A stretch of DNA of 64,000 nt from Phytohabitans flavus (GCF_011764545.1 NZ_AP022870.1:4324001-4388000), one strand, 5' to 3'; positions 26,517 to 36,055 are shown, counted from the stretch's first letter. Notes: generated from the letters alone by a model not told the origin. Numbers and translations: made by a program.

Positions 26517-27412
26517 CCTTTGACTCCCCCGCTGACGAGGTCGAGCCGCCAGTACCGCTGTAGGAACAGGAACAGCGCCACGAGCGGCAGCACGGACAGG
26601 AAGACACCCATGACGACCAGGGAGTACAGCGCGGGCTGGCTGGCGCCCTGGTTGAGCATCGTGAACAGACCGACGGTCATCGGGAAGCGCCGGTCGTCGG
26701 AGATCATGATGTACGGGAGCAGGAAGTTGTTCCAGATCGCGACGAACTGGAGGAGCAGCAGCGTCACCATGCCCGGGATCATCGGCGGCAGCCCGACCTT
26801 CCAGGCCAGCCGGTACTCTCCGGCGCCGTCGATCCGGCCGGCCTCCAGCATGTCGTCGGAGACCACCGAGGCGGCGTAGATCCGGGACAGATAGATGCCG
26901 TACGGGCTGATGATGCTCGGCAGCAGCACCGACCAGTACGAGTTGACGAGGTTGAGCTCGGACATCAGCAGGTACTGCGGCACGGCGAGCGTGATCTGCG
27001 GGACGAGCACGCCGGCCAGGATCGTCATGAAGATCAGCTCGCGGCCGACGAACTCGTACTTAGCCAGCGCGTACCCGGCGATGGTCGAGACCGCGACCGA
27101 CAGCACCGCGCCGACGCCCGCGTAGAGCAGGCTGTTGAGCGCCCACCTCAGGAACACGCCGTCCCGGAAGTCGAGCAGGTTGGTGACGTTGTACTGGAAC
27201 CCGCCATGGAAGCTCGGCCAGAACGAGAACGTGCTGAACAGCTCGCTCGGCCCCTTGGTCGCCGCGATCGCGACCCAGAGCACCGGCGCGAGGCAGTAGA
27301 AGGCGCCGAGCAGCAGCAGCGCGGTCGGTACCCAGCGGGTGCGCGAGCCTCTTTCCCTTTTGGTGGACACGGCCTCCGGCACCGTGGGGCGGGCGGTGAG
27401 CGTCGTCGTCAT
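26513..27412 (-). CDS. Carbohydrate ABC transporter permease, MalG type
   Basis: 299 residues, six membrane segments. The MalG-type EAA loop is EAGRIDGAGEYRLAWKVGLPPMIPG. The gene overlaps both neighbours by four bases. No ATPase gene is present in the operon; as usual for actinobacterial CUT1 importers, a shared MsiK-type ATPase encoded elsewhere would energise it. Confidence 0.93.
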   Translation of the reverse strand: MTTTLTARPTVPEAVSTKRERGSRTRWVPTALLLLGAFYCLAPVLWVAIAATKGPSELFSTFSFWPSFHGGFQYNVTNLLDFRDGVFLRWALNSLLYAGVGAVLSVAVSTIAGYALAKYEFVGRELIFMTILAGVLVPQITLAVPQYLLMSELNLVNSYWSVLLPSIISPYGIYLSRIYAASVVSDDMLEAGRIDGAGEYRLAWKVGLPPMIPGMVTLLLLQFVAIWNNFLLPYIMISDDRRFPMTVGLFTMLNQGASQPALYSLVVMGVFLSVLPLVALFLFLQRYWRLDLVSGGVKG

Positions 27413-28338
27413 CGGTCCCTCCCGAAGGCACGCCGCTGTAGGAGGGTGAGCACCGCGACCGACACCGCGAGCGTGCCGAGCGCGAGCACCACCGAGGCAG
27501 CCGCGGCGCTGTAGATGTCGGCGTTGACGAACGCGTCCCGGTAGATCGTCATCAGCGGTACCCAGGTCTGCGAGACGGTGTCGGTGAGCGGCTGGAGCGT
27601 GGCCGGCTCGGTGTAGACCTGGAGTGTCGAGATCATCGCGAAGATCCCGGTCATCACGATGGCCGGCATGATCAGCGGTACCTTCACCCGCAGCGCGATC
27701 TGCACCTCGTTGGCGCCGTCGATCCGGGCCGCCTCGTACATCTCCGGCGGCAGCCCGCGCAGCGCGGTGAACAGCACGATCATGTTGAACCCGACACCGC
27801 CCCACACGCCGATGTTGGCGACCGAGAAGAGCACCGTGCCGGGCGCGAGGAAGTCCGGCGCGGGGAGCCCGAGCCACTCGAACGTGTCGCGGATCGGGCT
27901 CACGTCGGGCAGGTAGAGGAAGCCCCACAGCAGGGAAGCGATCACGCCGGGCACCGCGTACGGCAGGAAGATGCCGATCCGGGAGAACGCGCCGAACCGT
28001 ACCCGGGGCGTGTCCAGCAGCAGCGCGAAGAGCAGCGCGAGGCCGAGCATCGACGGGACCACGATCACGCCGTACAGCAGCATGCGCAGCACCCCGTCGA
28101 CGTACGCCGAGTCGGTCAGCACGCTCGCGTAGTTCTCCAGGCCGACGAACGTCTCCCTGCGGATGCCCAGCCCGCCGCCGGTGACCCGGTTGGCGCGCAG
28201 GCTCAGGTACACCGTGTACCCGATCGGTACCAGCAGGAAGAGCACGAGCAGGACGACGGCCGGGGCCATCAACACGTACGGGGTCGGGCCGCCGCGCCGG
28301 CTGGGCCGGCGACGGCGGACCGTGGCAGCCGCTAGCAA
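27409..28338 (-). CDS. Carbohydrate ABC transporter permease, MalF type
   Basis: 309 residues, six membrane segments, with the EAA loop EAARIDGANEVQIALRVKVPLIMPA. The best start is TTG 28338, with GGAGG about six bases upstream and one base after the binding-protein stop. The basic N-terminus (RRRRPSRRG) is cytoplasmic. Partner of the MalG-type permease. Confidence 0.92.
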   Translation of the reverse strand: MLAAATVRRRRPSRRGGPTPYVLMAPAVVLLVLFLLVPIGYTVYLSLRANRVTGGGLGIRRETFVGLENYASVLTDSAYVDGVLRMLLYGVIVVPSMLGLALLFALLLDTPRVRFGAFSRIGIFLPYAVPGVIASLLWGFLYLPDVSPIRDTFEWLGLPAPDFLAPGTVLFSVANIGVWGGVGFNMIVLFTALRGLPPEMYEAARIDGANEVQIALRVKVPLIMPAIVMTGIFAMISTLQVYTEPATLQPLTDTVSQTWVPLMTIYRDAFVNADIYSAAAASVVLALGTLAVSVAVLTLLQRRAFGRDR

Positions 28339-28339
28339 C

Positions 28340-29671
28340 TCACGCCTCCTTGACCTCGAAGCCCTGCTTCTTGAGGTCGGCGACGGACGCGGCCTGGACG
28401 GCGTCGACCGCCGCGGCGAAGTCGGACTTGTCCTGTATGGCCTTGGCGAAGATGTCGCTGTACTGGCTGTACGTCACGTTGACGTTCGGCGCCCAGTTGA
28501 AGCCCCGCGCGGTCTGCGCGATGTCGGCGGCCTCGGCGAAGAACGTGGGCTGGTTGGGCATCATCGCCGGCGCCTTGCTGAGCTGCGAGCTGGACTGGCC
28601 CTTGGTGGCCGCCGGGTAGATGCCGCCCTCGGCGATGAGCGCGTCGAGCGCCTCCTGGTCGGTGTTGAGCCACTTGACGAACTTCTCCGCCTGCGCCCGC
28701 TGCGACGACTTGCTGGAGATGGCGGTCGCCGAGCCGCCCCAGTAGCCGGTCGCCTGGGTACCGTCCCACTGCGGCATCGGCACCATGCGCCACTTGCCCT
28801 TGGTGCTCGGCGCGACGCCCTCCAGCACACCGGCGCCCCAGATCGCGCTCGGCCAGGCCAGCAGAGTGCCGTCGGTCATCGCCTTGTTCCACTCGGGGGT
28901 GTACATCGGCTTGCCCGACAGCACGTCGTCGTTGACAAGCCCACCCCAGAAGGAGGCCACCCTCTTGGTCGCCTCGTCGTTGATCCGCACGGTCCAGGTG
29001 CCGTTGTCGTTGACCCACCAGTTGGCGCCGGCCTGCTCGGCGAGCCCGGCGAACCAGCCCGGGTCGCCGGAGGAGAACGTCGCGAGGTAGCGCTTGGCGT
29101 CCTTCTGCCGCACCTGCCGCGCGACGTCGGCGAACTCGTCCCACGTCGTCGGCACGGTGAGGCCGAGCTGCTGGAAGAGGTCCTCACGGTAGTAGAGCAT
29201 CATCGGCCCGACGTCCTGCGGTATCCCGTACGTCTTGCCGCCGAACGAGGTCAGCGCCCACGTACCGTCGGTGAACTCGCCCTTGATGCCGTCGGCCAGC
29301 GAGGTGAGGTCGGCCGCGACGCCGTTGGTGATGAGCACCGGCAGGGCCTGGTACTCGGCGTGGATCAGGTCGGGCGCGTTGCCGGCGCGGTGTGCGGTGA
29401 GCGTTTTGGTGATCAGCTCCTCGCCCTGGGCCTGGTTGCTCACCGTGACCTTCTGGGTGGGGTTCTTGGCGTTCCAGATGTCGACGACCTTCTGGACGTT
29501 GGTGGTCCAGGTCCAGAAGGTGAGGTTGGCCGGGGCGTTCGGGTCGCCTGCGGTCTGGGCCGGCTCTTCGTCGTCGCCGCCACACGCGGCGAGGAAAGTG
29601 GGCACGGCGGTGGCCGCGCCGAGCGCGGCGATGCCCTTGAGGAAGCCGCGCCGGTGGATCTGCTGAGTCAT
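28340..29671 (-). CDS. Sugar ABC transporter substrate-binding lipoprotein (Tat/lipobox)
   Basis: 443 residues. The N-terminus has RRGFLKG at 7-13 and lipobox LAAC with Cys30, so it is probably exported by Tat and lipidated. The mature part is a family 1 extracellular solute-binding protein (NLTFWTWTTNVQKVVDIWNAKNP, then GIPQDVGPMMLYYREDLFQQLGLTVPTTWDEF). AGGAGGG lies upstream of ATG 29671. First gene of the sugar operon; the operator at 29698 is only 26 bases from the start codon. Confidence 0.93.
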   Translation of the reverse strand: MTQQIHRRGFLKGIAALGAATAVPTFLAACGGDDEEPAQTAGDPNAPANLTFWTWTTNVQKVVDIWNAKNPTQKVTVSNQAQGEELITKTLTAHRAGNAPDLIHAEYQALPVLITNGVAADLTSLADGIKGEFTDGTWALTSFGGKTYGIPQDVGPMMLYYREDLFQQLGLTVPTTWDEFADVARQVRQKDAKRYLATFSSGDPGWFAGLAEQAGANWWVNDNGTWTVRINDEATKRVASFWGGLVNDDVLSGKPMYTPEWNKAMTDGTLLAWPSAIWGAGVLEGVAPSTKGKWRMVPMPQWDGTQATGYWGGSATAISSKSSQRAQAEKFVKWLNTDQEALDALIAEGGIYPAATKGQSSSQLSKAPAMMPNQPTFFAEAADIAQTARGFNWAPNVNVTYSQYSDIFAKAIQDKSDFAAAVDAVQAASVADLKKQGFEVKEA

Positions 29672-29697
29672 GGGGTGCCCTCCTGAGTTTCAGTACT

Positions 29698-29713
29698 CTG
29701 TGAGCGTTCACAG
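29698..29713. promoter_or_regulatory. LacI-type operator O1 upstream of the sugar operon
   Basis: CTGTGAGCGTTCACAG, a near-perfect palindrome (seven of eight pairs) of the same type as the perfect site at 34234. Likely bound by the repressor encoded at 24122-25192. Confidence 0.75.
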
Positions 29714-29812
29714 AATCGGCGCGACTTCGAACGACTGTCAAGGCCTCGTTGCGGATTTGTTTCCGCTGCGTTCTCACGGGTTGCCAGCCGCCGATGATCA
29801 GTGCTGGCGCAT

Positions 29813-29828
29813 CTGTGAGCGGTCACGG
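29813..29828. promoter_or_regulatory. LacI-type operator O2 upstream of the VOC gene
   Basis: CTGTGAGCGGTCACGG matches six of eight pairs. It is 14 bases before GTG 29843 and about 100 bases from O1, in the divergent intergenic region, so one repressor could control both directions, possibly with a loop. Confidence 0.5.
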
Positions 29829-29842
29829 TATGGTGCCCGTTT

Positions 29843-30535
29843 GTGACCACACGTTCGGGCGGGCTACGGCAGGTGCGGCTCGGCTCCCGCGACCTCGACC
29901 GATCCGCCGCCTTCTATCGCGACCTGCTCGGCTTCGAGGAGGTGCCCGTGTCCATCCAGGACGCGCGGTGCTTCGCCGCCGGCGAGGTGCGCGTACTGGT
30001 CAGCCAGGTCGGGCCGGACGCCGATCTGGGCGGCTGGGTGAACGACGACGTGCAAGGCGGCATCCGCCACTTCGGCATGAAGGTCGCCGACATCGACGCC
30101 CGCGTCCGCGACCTGGAAGCGGCCGGCGTCACCGTGCTCTCGCCCCCGGCCGACGTGCTCGGCGACGTGCGGATCGCGTTCTTCCTCGACCCGGACGGCG
30201 CACGGCTGGAGTTCGTCCAGGGCAACCTCCGCTACCAGCACGTGTACGCGCCGGACCTCGCCGCCGCCGAGGCCGCGACCCGGGTCGTGCCGGGCGAGCG
30301 GCCGCGCTTCGACCACGTGGCGGTCACTGTCGAGGACCTGCCGGCCACGCTCGACGCGTTCGACTATCCGGTGATCGGCGAGATCCGGCACCACGACGAC
30401 CCGCGCGGGTTCCTGATGACGTACCTCCAGGCCGGGCCGGCGGTGCTCGAAGTGTTCAGCTTCGACGTGCCGGTACGCCCGCGCCCGCTGGAGAACGACG
30501 GGGTGCTCGGCTTCCAGCGATTCGAGGTGGAGTAA
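29843..30535 (+). CDS. VOC-family (glyoxalase/dioxygenase fold) protein, two modules
   Basis: 230 residues with two vicinal-oxygen-chelate modules. The first is complete (RQVRLGSRDLDRSAAFYRDLLGFEEV ... FFLDPDGARLEFVQ). The second is shorter (FDHVAVTVEDLPATLDAFDYPVIGEI ... VLEVFSF). The Glu of EFVQ and the His of FDHVAV are at metal-binding positions. Substrate unknown. GTG 29843 is chosen; an in-window ATG at 29829 is not in this frame. The stop overlaps the SDR start (TAATG). Lying divergent from the sugar operon between two LacI-type sites, it is probably part of that regulon. Confidence 0.8.
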   Translation: MTTRSGGLRQVRLGSRDLDRSAAFYRDLLGFEEVPVSIQDARCFAAGEVRVLVSQVGPDADLGGWVNDDVQGGIRHFGMKVADIDARVRDLEAAGVTVLSPPADVLGDVRIAFFLDPDGARLEFVQGNLRYQHVYAPDLAAAEAATRVVPGERPRFDHVAVTVEDLPATLDAFDYPVIGEIRHHDDPRGFLMTYLQAGPAVLEVFSFDVPVRPRPLENDGVLGFQRFEVE

Positions 30536-31280
30536 TGGGCAGCATCCTGGTGACCGGGTCGTCCGACGGTATCGGCGCGAAGATCGCCGACGTCCTCGAA
30601 GGACTCGGCCACGACGTGGTCCGGCACGCCCGCGACGAGGCGAAGGCGGCGCGGCTGCGGGCGGCCGGCGCGGGTGAGGTGGTGGTCGGCGACCTCGCGT
30701 CACTCGCCGCCACCCGGGCGATGGCCGCCGCCGCGAGTGCGCTCGGGCCCTTCGACGTGATCGTGCACAACGCCGGCTGGCTGCCGCCCGAGGGACCGCG
30801 CCCGGTGACGGAGGACGGGCTGGAGCGCACCTTCCAGGTGAACGCGCTGTCGGCGTACCTGCTCACCGCCCTGATCCCGCTGCCGTCGCGGCTCGTGTAC
30901 GTCAGCTCCGACTCGATCGTGCGCGGCCGGATCGACCTGGACGACCTCCAGCACGAGGCGAAGTGGACGCCCGACAGCGCGTACGCGGACTCGAAGCTCG
31001 CGATGACCGCGATCGCCTTCGCCTTCGCCCGCCGCCACCCGGACGTCCGCGTCAACGCCGTCCACCCCGGCTGGATCCGCACAAAGATGAGCGGCCACGC
31101 CGCCCCCTAGACGTAACGGTTGGCGCCGACACCCCCGTGTGGCTCGCGGTTTCGGACGACCCAGGCACCGGCGACTTCTACCACAACCGCCAGATAGTCC
31201 ACCTAAACGACCAAGCCTACGACCAGGACCTCCAAGACGCCCTCCTTGAGCGCTGCGCCGCCCTCACCTCGAACGGTTGA
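30535..31280 (+). CDS. Short-chain dehydrogenase/reductase, frame broken near 31105
   Basis: The N-terminal NAD(P)-binding motif TGSSDGIGAKIA, the VHNAGW block, the catalytic Ser in YVSSDS and the YADSK active site (Tyr and Lys) are all present. Read literally, the protein stops at TAG 31108-31110 after 191 residues. In the next frame it continues LDVTVGADTPVWLAVSDDPGTGDFY and ends at 31280 with the normal C-terminus of the family. A single C missing from the run 31103-31107 explains this. The repaired product is about 248 residues, the usual SDR size. Coupled to the VOC gene; substrate unknown. Confidence 0.8.
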
Positions 31281-31339
31281 TCAGGGAGTTGGTGGGCGTG
31301 TCGGCCGGCGCGCCGCTCCACCACCAACTCCCTGATCAA
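31277..31339. terminator. Bidirectional hairpin terminator between convergent genes
   Basis: A perfect 19-base inverted repeat, TTGATCAGGGAGTTGGTGG at 31277-31295 and its complement at 31321-31339, with a 25-base loop. The left arm contains the repaired SDR stop codon (31278-31280). The right arm ends six bases before the beta-galactosidase stop. Confidence 0.85.
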
Positions 31340-31345
31340 ACCCCG

Positions 31346-34222
31346 TCACACCAGCCGGAAGGCTAGGTCCAGGCGGACCGGCGCGGCGGGTAGTAGGTAG
31401 GGCGGGAGGACGCCGGGGCCGCAGGAGGCGGAGCCTATGCCGTTGTGGCCGGCGTCCAGCGTTAGCCAGGTGTGGCCGTCCGCTGTGAGGTCGGTTGGGT
31501 GGGCGGCCTTGTCTAGGGCTTCGGCGGTCCACGGGCGGGCGGTCAGGCCGAACGGGGTTCGGCCGTCGACCCGCACGCCGCCGCCCTGCCCGCCGGTGAC
31601 GGTCGCCCACCGCACGTCCGCGCGGCGCCCGTTCTCCTGTGGGAAGAGGTAGGGCGTCTGCATCTCGGCCACGGTCCGGAACCATCGGCCGGTGCGGGTG
31701 GCGAGGCCGGTGTCCGGGTACGCCTCGCCGGGCCCGCGCCCGAACCACTCCACCTTGTCCAGCTCGCCCGGCAGCGCGAAGACCACGCCGAGCATCGGCA
31801 GCGGCCCGGGAAGATGTCCGGCCACGTCGATGTCCACGACGAGGCGGAGGCCGTCGTCGGCCAGGGCACTCCAGGTGTACGTGGCGAGCAGCCCGCCGTC
31901 CGACGCAGCCGGCGCGACCCGGGTGCGCACGACCACGCCGTCCCCGGTGACCGTCACCTCGTCGACCCGGTGCGTGAGCCGGTCGAGGCCGGCCGCCCGC
32001 CAGCGCGGTTCGAGGGCCTCGCCGTGCGGCGCGCGGTCGTTGTCGGTGGGGGCCCGCCAGACCTGGAGCCGCGGCCCGTCGACCTCCCACCCGCCGAGGC
32101 GCACGAGGCGGCCGGTCCGCTCGTCCAGCAGGCCCGGCCCGACGTGCACCCTGCCCCCGTCGCGGCGGATCGCCATCCGGGCCGGCGGTGGCTCCGGCGG
32201 GCGGCGGGCGCCGAGCGGGAGCTGGGTTGCGGCGACCTCGTGGCCGGCCTTGGCCCACGGCTCGTCGGCGGCGAGCACGGCCTGCACGGTCAGGTACGCC
32301 TCTGCCCCGGTGGCCGGCAGCACGGGCAGGTCCACCCGCACGCTCTCCCCGGGCGGTACGTCGGTCACCTCCAGCGCGCCCCGGGCCACCACCTCGCCGC
32401 CGTCCTCCAGGATCCACCGGAAGTCCAGATGGGACAGTCCACTGTCGACGTGTCCATTGCGGATGGTGAGGCCGCCGTCGCCGGAGGGGGTGATGCGCAC
32501 GGGCTCGAAGACCTTCTTCAGGTCCAGCAGGCCGGGCGACGGCGTACGGTCCGGGAAGAGCAGGCCGTCCGCGACGAAGTTGCCGTCGTGCAGCACCTCG
32601 CCGAAGTCGCCGCCGTACGCGAAGTACTCGCGCCCGTCGGCCGTACGCGCGCGCAGGCCGTGGTCGATCCACTCCCACACGAAGCCACCCTGGAGGCGCG
32701 GATAGGTCTCGTACAGCCGCTGGTACTCGGCGAGCCCGCCGGGGCCGTTGCCCATCGCGTGCGCGTACTCGACGTGCACGAACGGCATCGCCCGCCGCCG
32801 CGCGTCCAGCGCCGGATCGTCGAGCGGCGCCTCCTCGCCTCGGCCGATCGCCTCGATCTCGGCGTGCGTGAGGTACATCCGGCTGTACACGTCGACGTCG
32901 CGGCAGGTCCAGTCCCGCTCGTACAGCAAGGGACGGCTCGGGTCGCGGTGCCGCGCCCAGCGCGCCATCGCGGCGAGGTTGCGACCGCTGCCGCTCTCGT
33001 TGCCGAGCGACCAGAGCACGACGCTGGGGTGGTTCTTGTCCCGCTCGACCGTGCGCCGCATGCGGTCGACGAGCGCGTCCGTCCAGCGTGGGTCGTCGGC
33101 CGGGTTGTCCCGCCGCTCCACCAGGTCGAAGCCGTGGGTCTCCAGGTCGCACTCGTCCACGACGTAGAGGCCGTACTCGTCACACAGCTCCAGGAAGCGC
33201 GGGTGCGGCGGGTAGTGGCTGGTCCGTACCGAGTTGATGTTGTGCTGCTTCATCAGCCGCACGTCTTCGAGCATGTCCTCCTCGGTGACCGCGCGTCCCC
33301 GGTCGGGGTGGAACTCGTGCCGGTTGACGCCGCGGAAGAGCACGCGCCGGCCGTTCACGGTCAGGACGCCGCCGTCGATCCGTACGCTCCGGAAGCCGAT
33401 CCGGAGGGTCACTGTCTCGGCGCCGGTGCTGACGGTCGCGTCGTACAGCCGGGGGCGCTCGGCCGACCATGGCTCGACCCGGGGCAGCCGGACCGTCTCG
33501 CCGCACTCGGCGTCGACGCCGAGCTCGGGCACGCGCACCCGGGCCGGGACGTCCGCCGCGACGGTGAGCGTGCCGCCGCCGGTCACGTGGTCGTAGTCGG
33601 CGCGGACCTCGACGTCGCCGATCCCGCCGTCCGGTCGGGCGATCAGGTCGACGCCGCGGAAGATGCCGGAAAGCCACCACATGTCCTGGTCTTCCACGTA
33701 GCTGCCGGCGCTCCACTGCACGACGCGGACCGCGAGGACGTTGTCGCCGTCCGCGCGCAGCGCCTCGGTGACGTCGAACTCCGTGGTGAGCCGGCTGCCC
33801 GTGGTCCACCCGAGCTCGACACCGTTGAGCCACACGCGGGCGGCGGAGTCGGCACCGGCGAAGCGGAGCACCGCGCGCCCGCCCGGCCACCCGTCCGGGA
33901 GGCGGAACGCGTGCCGGTAGTCGCCGGTCGGGTTTTCGTTGGGGACGCGGGGCGGGTCGAGGGGAAAGGGGTAGGCGATGTTCGTGTACGCGGGCGCGCC
34001 GTATCCGTGCAGCTGCCAGTGCGACGGCACCGGCAGCCGATCCCACCCCGCGTCGTCGAACGCCGGCCCGGTGAAGTCCAGCGGCCCGTCGGCGCGTTCG
34101 GCGTACCGAAACCGCCACAACCCGTCGAGCGACAGCCGCGGGGCGTCGCTGTCGAGCCAGGCCCGGGCTGGCTGGGCGGTCGGCGGCGGGGCGAAGGACT
34201 CGTACCAGGAGCGCTCACTCAT
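31346..34222 (-). CDS. GH2 beta-galactosidase, LacZ type
   Basis: 958 residues, close to LacZ length with the same five-domain order. Visible are the jelly-roll domain (RVWLNGVELGWTTGSRL), the TIM barrel with LFRGVNRHEFHPDRGRA, SHYPPHPRFLELCDEYGLYVVDECDLETHG, the acid/base Glu in SLGNESGSGRN, the likely nucleophile in FVWEWIDHGL, and a C-terminal small-chain-type domain. No signal peptide, so cytoplasmic. ATG 34222 is chosen; the open frame extends to GTG 34249, but that lies inside the operator. Under the LacI-type operator at 34234 it belongs to the sugar regulon and would cleave beta-galactosides after import. Confidence 0.93.
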   Translation of the reverse strand: MSERSWYESFAPPPTAQPARAWLDSDAPRLSLDGLWRFRYAERADGPLDFTGPAFDDAGWDRLPVPSHWQLHGYGAPAYTNIAYPFPLDPPRVPNENPTGDYRHAFRLPDGWPGGRAVLRFAGADSAARVWLNGVELGWTTGSRLTTEFDVTEALRADGDNVLAVRVVQWSAGSYVEDQDMWWLSGIFRGVDLIARPDGGIGDVEVRADYDHVTGGGTLTVAADVPARVRVPELGVDAECGETVRLPRVEPWSAERPRLYDATVSTGAETVTLRIGFRSVRIDGGVLTVNGRRVLFRGVNRHEFHPDRGRAVTEEDMLEDVRLMKQHNINSVRTSHYPPHPRFLELCDEYGLYVVDECDLETHGFDLVERRDNPADDPRWTDALVDRMRRTVERDKNHPSVVLWSLGNESGSGRNLAAMARWARHRDPSRPLLYERDWTCRDVDVYSRMYLTHAEIEAIGRGEEAPLDDPALDARRRAMPFVHVEYAHAMGNGPGGLAEYQRLYETYPRLQGGFVWEWIDHGLRARTADGREYFAYGGDFGEVLHDGNFVADGLLFPDRTPSPGLLDLKKVFEPVRITPSGDGGLTIRNGHVDSGLSHLDFRWILEDGGEVVARGALEVTDVPPGESVRVDLPVLPATGAEAYLTVQAVLAADEPWAKAGHEVAATQLPLGARRPPEPPPARMAIRRDGGRVHVGPGLLDERTGRLVRLGGWEVDGPRLQVWRAPTDNDRAPHGEALEPRWRAAGLDRLTHRVDEVTVTGDGVVVRTRVAPAASDGGLLATYTWSALADDGLRLVVDIDVAGHLPGPLPMLGVVFALPGELDKVEWFGRGPGEAYPDTGLATRTGRWFRTVAEMQTPYLFPQENGRRADVRWATVTGGQGGGVRVDGRTPFGLTARPWTAEALDKAAHPTDLTADGHTWLTLDAGHNGIGSASCGPGVLPPYLLPAAPVRLDLAFRLV

Positions 34223-34233
34223 GGGTCGCACAT

Positions 34234-34253
34234 TACTGTGAGCGCTCACAGTA
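34234..34253. promoter_or_regulatory. LacI-type operator O3, perfect 20-bp palindrome
   Basis: TACTGTGAGCGCTCACAGTA is a perfect palindrome, 11 bases upstream of the beta-galactosidase ATG. The next gene in the other direction starts at 34292, so it may also touch that promoter. It is the strongest site of the three and defines the consensus. Confidence 0.85.
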
Positions 34254-34291
34254 GGCTAGCCTGCACGGCTTCCCCGCCGTTATCGTGAACC

Positions 34292-35050
34292 ATGCGCCGC
34301 TGGACCGTCGTCGGGGCGGCCGCGGTCGTGGCGCTCCTGCTACTCGCGGTCGTGCTCGTCCGATGGGGCCCCGGGGGCGGCTCGCCCGCCGCCGCGCCAA
34401 GCCCCTCACCCGAGCCGACCGCCACACCACAGCTCACCACCGCCGAGGTGTACGAGGCGGTGGCCCCCTCGATCGTCATCGTCGAGCGGCTCGCCGCCGG
34501 CGAGCGGGTCGCCGGCACCGGCACCGGCGTGGTGGCCAGCGACACCGGCGTCATCCTCACCGCGTTGCACGTGGTCAACGGCGGCGAGGTGCGGGTCACG
34601 TTCGCCGACGGTACGCGCTCGGCCGCGACCGTCGAGGCGAGCGACCCGGCCAACGACATCGCCGCCCTCGCCGTCGCCAGCCTCCCGCCCGTGCTCGTGC
34701 CCGCCACGATCGGCAACTCCGGCCGCCTCGCGGTCGGCGACCCGGTCGTCGCCGTCGGCAACCAGCTCGGTATGACCAGCAGCGCGACCGCGGGCGTGGT
34801 CTCCGGGCTGGACAGGGCCGCGGCCGGCGACGACGGCAGCAAGCTGGCCGGCCTGATCCAGTTCGACGCCGCGGTCAACCCGGGCAGCTCGGGCGGCCCG
34901 CTGGTCAACACCCGCGGCGAGACGATCGGCATCGTGGTCGCCCTGGCGAACCCGACCCGGGCCGGCACGTTCATCGGCATCGGCTTCGCGGTGCCGATCG
35001 GCACTGCGCTGGGCGGTGGCCCCGGCAGCGACGACGGACCACAGCGTTGA
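34292..35050 (+). CDS. Membrane-anchored HtrA-like trypsin-type serine protease without PDZ domain
   Basis: 252 residues. An N-terminal membrane anchor (about 4-24), a Pro/Ser-rich linker, and a chymotrypsin-fold protease. The catalytic triad is visible: His in TALHVVN, Asp in DPANDIAAL and Ser in NPGSSGGPL. No PDZ domain follows, unlike DegP. It probably acts outside the membrane in protein quality control. Twenty-seven bases before the MoxR gene on the same strand, so it may lead that operon. Confidence 0.85.
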   Translation: MRRWTVVGAAAVVALLLLAVVLVRWGPGGGSPAAAPSPSPEPTATPQLTTAEVYEAVAPSIVIVERLAAGERVAGTGTGVVASDTGVILTALHVVNGGEVRVTFADGTRSAATVEASDPANDIAALAVASLPPVLVPATIGNSGRLAVGDPVVAVGNQLGMTSSATAGVVSGLDRAAAGDDGSKLAGLIQFDAAVNPGSSGGPLVNTRGETIGIVVALANPTRAGTFIGIGFAVPIGTALGGGPGSDDGPQR

Positions 35051-35077
35051 GACGACGACGATAGGACGGGTAAGCAC

Positions 35078-36055
35078 ATGCAGACACCGGTGGAGCAGGT
35101 GCTCTACGAGGTCAAGAAGACGATCGTCGGCCAGGACGCCCTGCTCGAACGGTTACTGGTGGCCCTGCTCGCCCGCGGCCACATCCTCGTCGAGGGCGTG
35201 CCCGGCCTCGCCAAGACGCTCGCGGTCAAGGCGCTCGCCCACGCGATCGGCGGCCAGTTTCACCGCATCCAGTTCACGCCGGACCTCGTGCCCGCCGACA
35301 TCGTCGGTACCCGGGTCTACCACCAGCCGACCGGCGAGTTCCAGGTCTCGCTCGGGCCGGTCTTCACCAACCTGCTGCTCGCCGACGAGATCAACCGGGC
35401 GCCGGCCAAGGTACAGAGCGCGCTGCTGGAGGTCATGCAGGAGCAGCAGGTCACGATCGGCCGGGAGACGCACCAGGTGCCGCGCCCCTTCCTGGTCATG
35501 GCCACGCAAAACCCGATCGAGTCCGAGGGTACGTATCCGCTGCCCGAGGCGCAGGTCGACCGGTTCATGATGAAGGTCGTGGTCGGGTACCCGAGCCCCA
35601 CCGAGGAGTTCGTGATCGTCGAGCGGGCCATCGCGGCGCCGCCGGTCACCCAGGCGGTCGCCGACCCGGAAAAGCTCACCGCGATGCAGGCCCAGGTCGA
35701 CCAGGTGTACGTGGACCCGGCGCTGATCGAGTACTCGGTCCGGCTCGCCAACGCGACCCGCCGCCCCGCCGACGTCGGCCTGGACGAGCTGACCCGGTAC
35801 GTGAGCTTCGGCGCCAGCCCCCGCGCCTCGATCAACCTCGTGCTGGCCGCCCGTGCCCTCGCGTTCGTCCGCGGCCGCGACTACGCCGTGCCGACCGACC
35901 TGACCGACATCGCCCTCGACGTGCTGCGGCACCGGCTCGTGCTGTCGTACGAGGCGCTAGCCGACGACGTCACGCCGGACATCGTGCTGGGCCGGGTGCT
36001 GGCCGCGCTGCCTGTGCCGGACGCCCCGCTGAGAGACAAGGCGGCGGTGCGGTGA
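35078..36055 (+). CDS. MoxR-family AAA+ ATPase
   Basis: 325 residues. The Walker A-like loop is GVPGLAKT, Walker B is LLLADEINRAP, sensor 1 is MATQNPIE and the arginine-finger region is EAQVDRF. These hexameric ATPases act as chaperones for DUF58 and von Willebrand A partners, both encoded next. GGACGGG precedes ATG 35078. Confidence 0.93.
   Translation: MQTPVEQVLYEVKKTIVGQDALLERLLVALLARGHILVEGVPGLAKTLAVKALAHAIGGQFHRIQFTPDLVPADIVGTRVYHQPTGEFQVSLGPVFTNLLLADEINRAPAKVQSALLEVMQEQQVTIGRETHQVPRPFLVMATQNPIESEGTYPLPEAQVDRFMMKVVVGYPSPTEEFVIVERAIAAPPVTQAVADPEKLTAMQAQVDQVYVDPALIEYSVRLANATRRPADVGLDELTRYVSFGASPRASINLVLAARALAFVRGRDYAVPTDLTDIALDVLRHRLVLSYEALADDVTPDIVLGRVLAALPVPDAPLRDKAAVR

Noticed and set aside
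34222..34249. GTG 34249 as start of the beta-galactosidase
   Set aside because: It lies inside the operator palindrome; ATG 34222 matches the family start.
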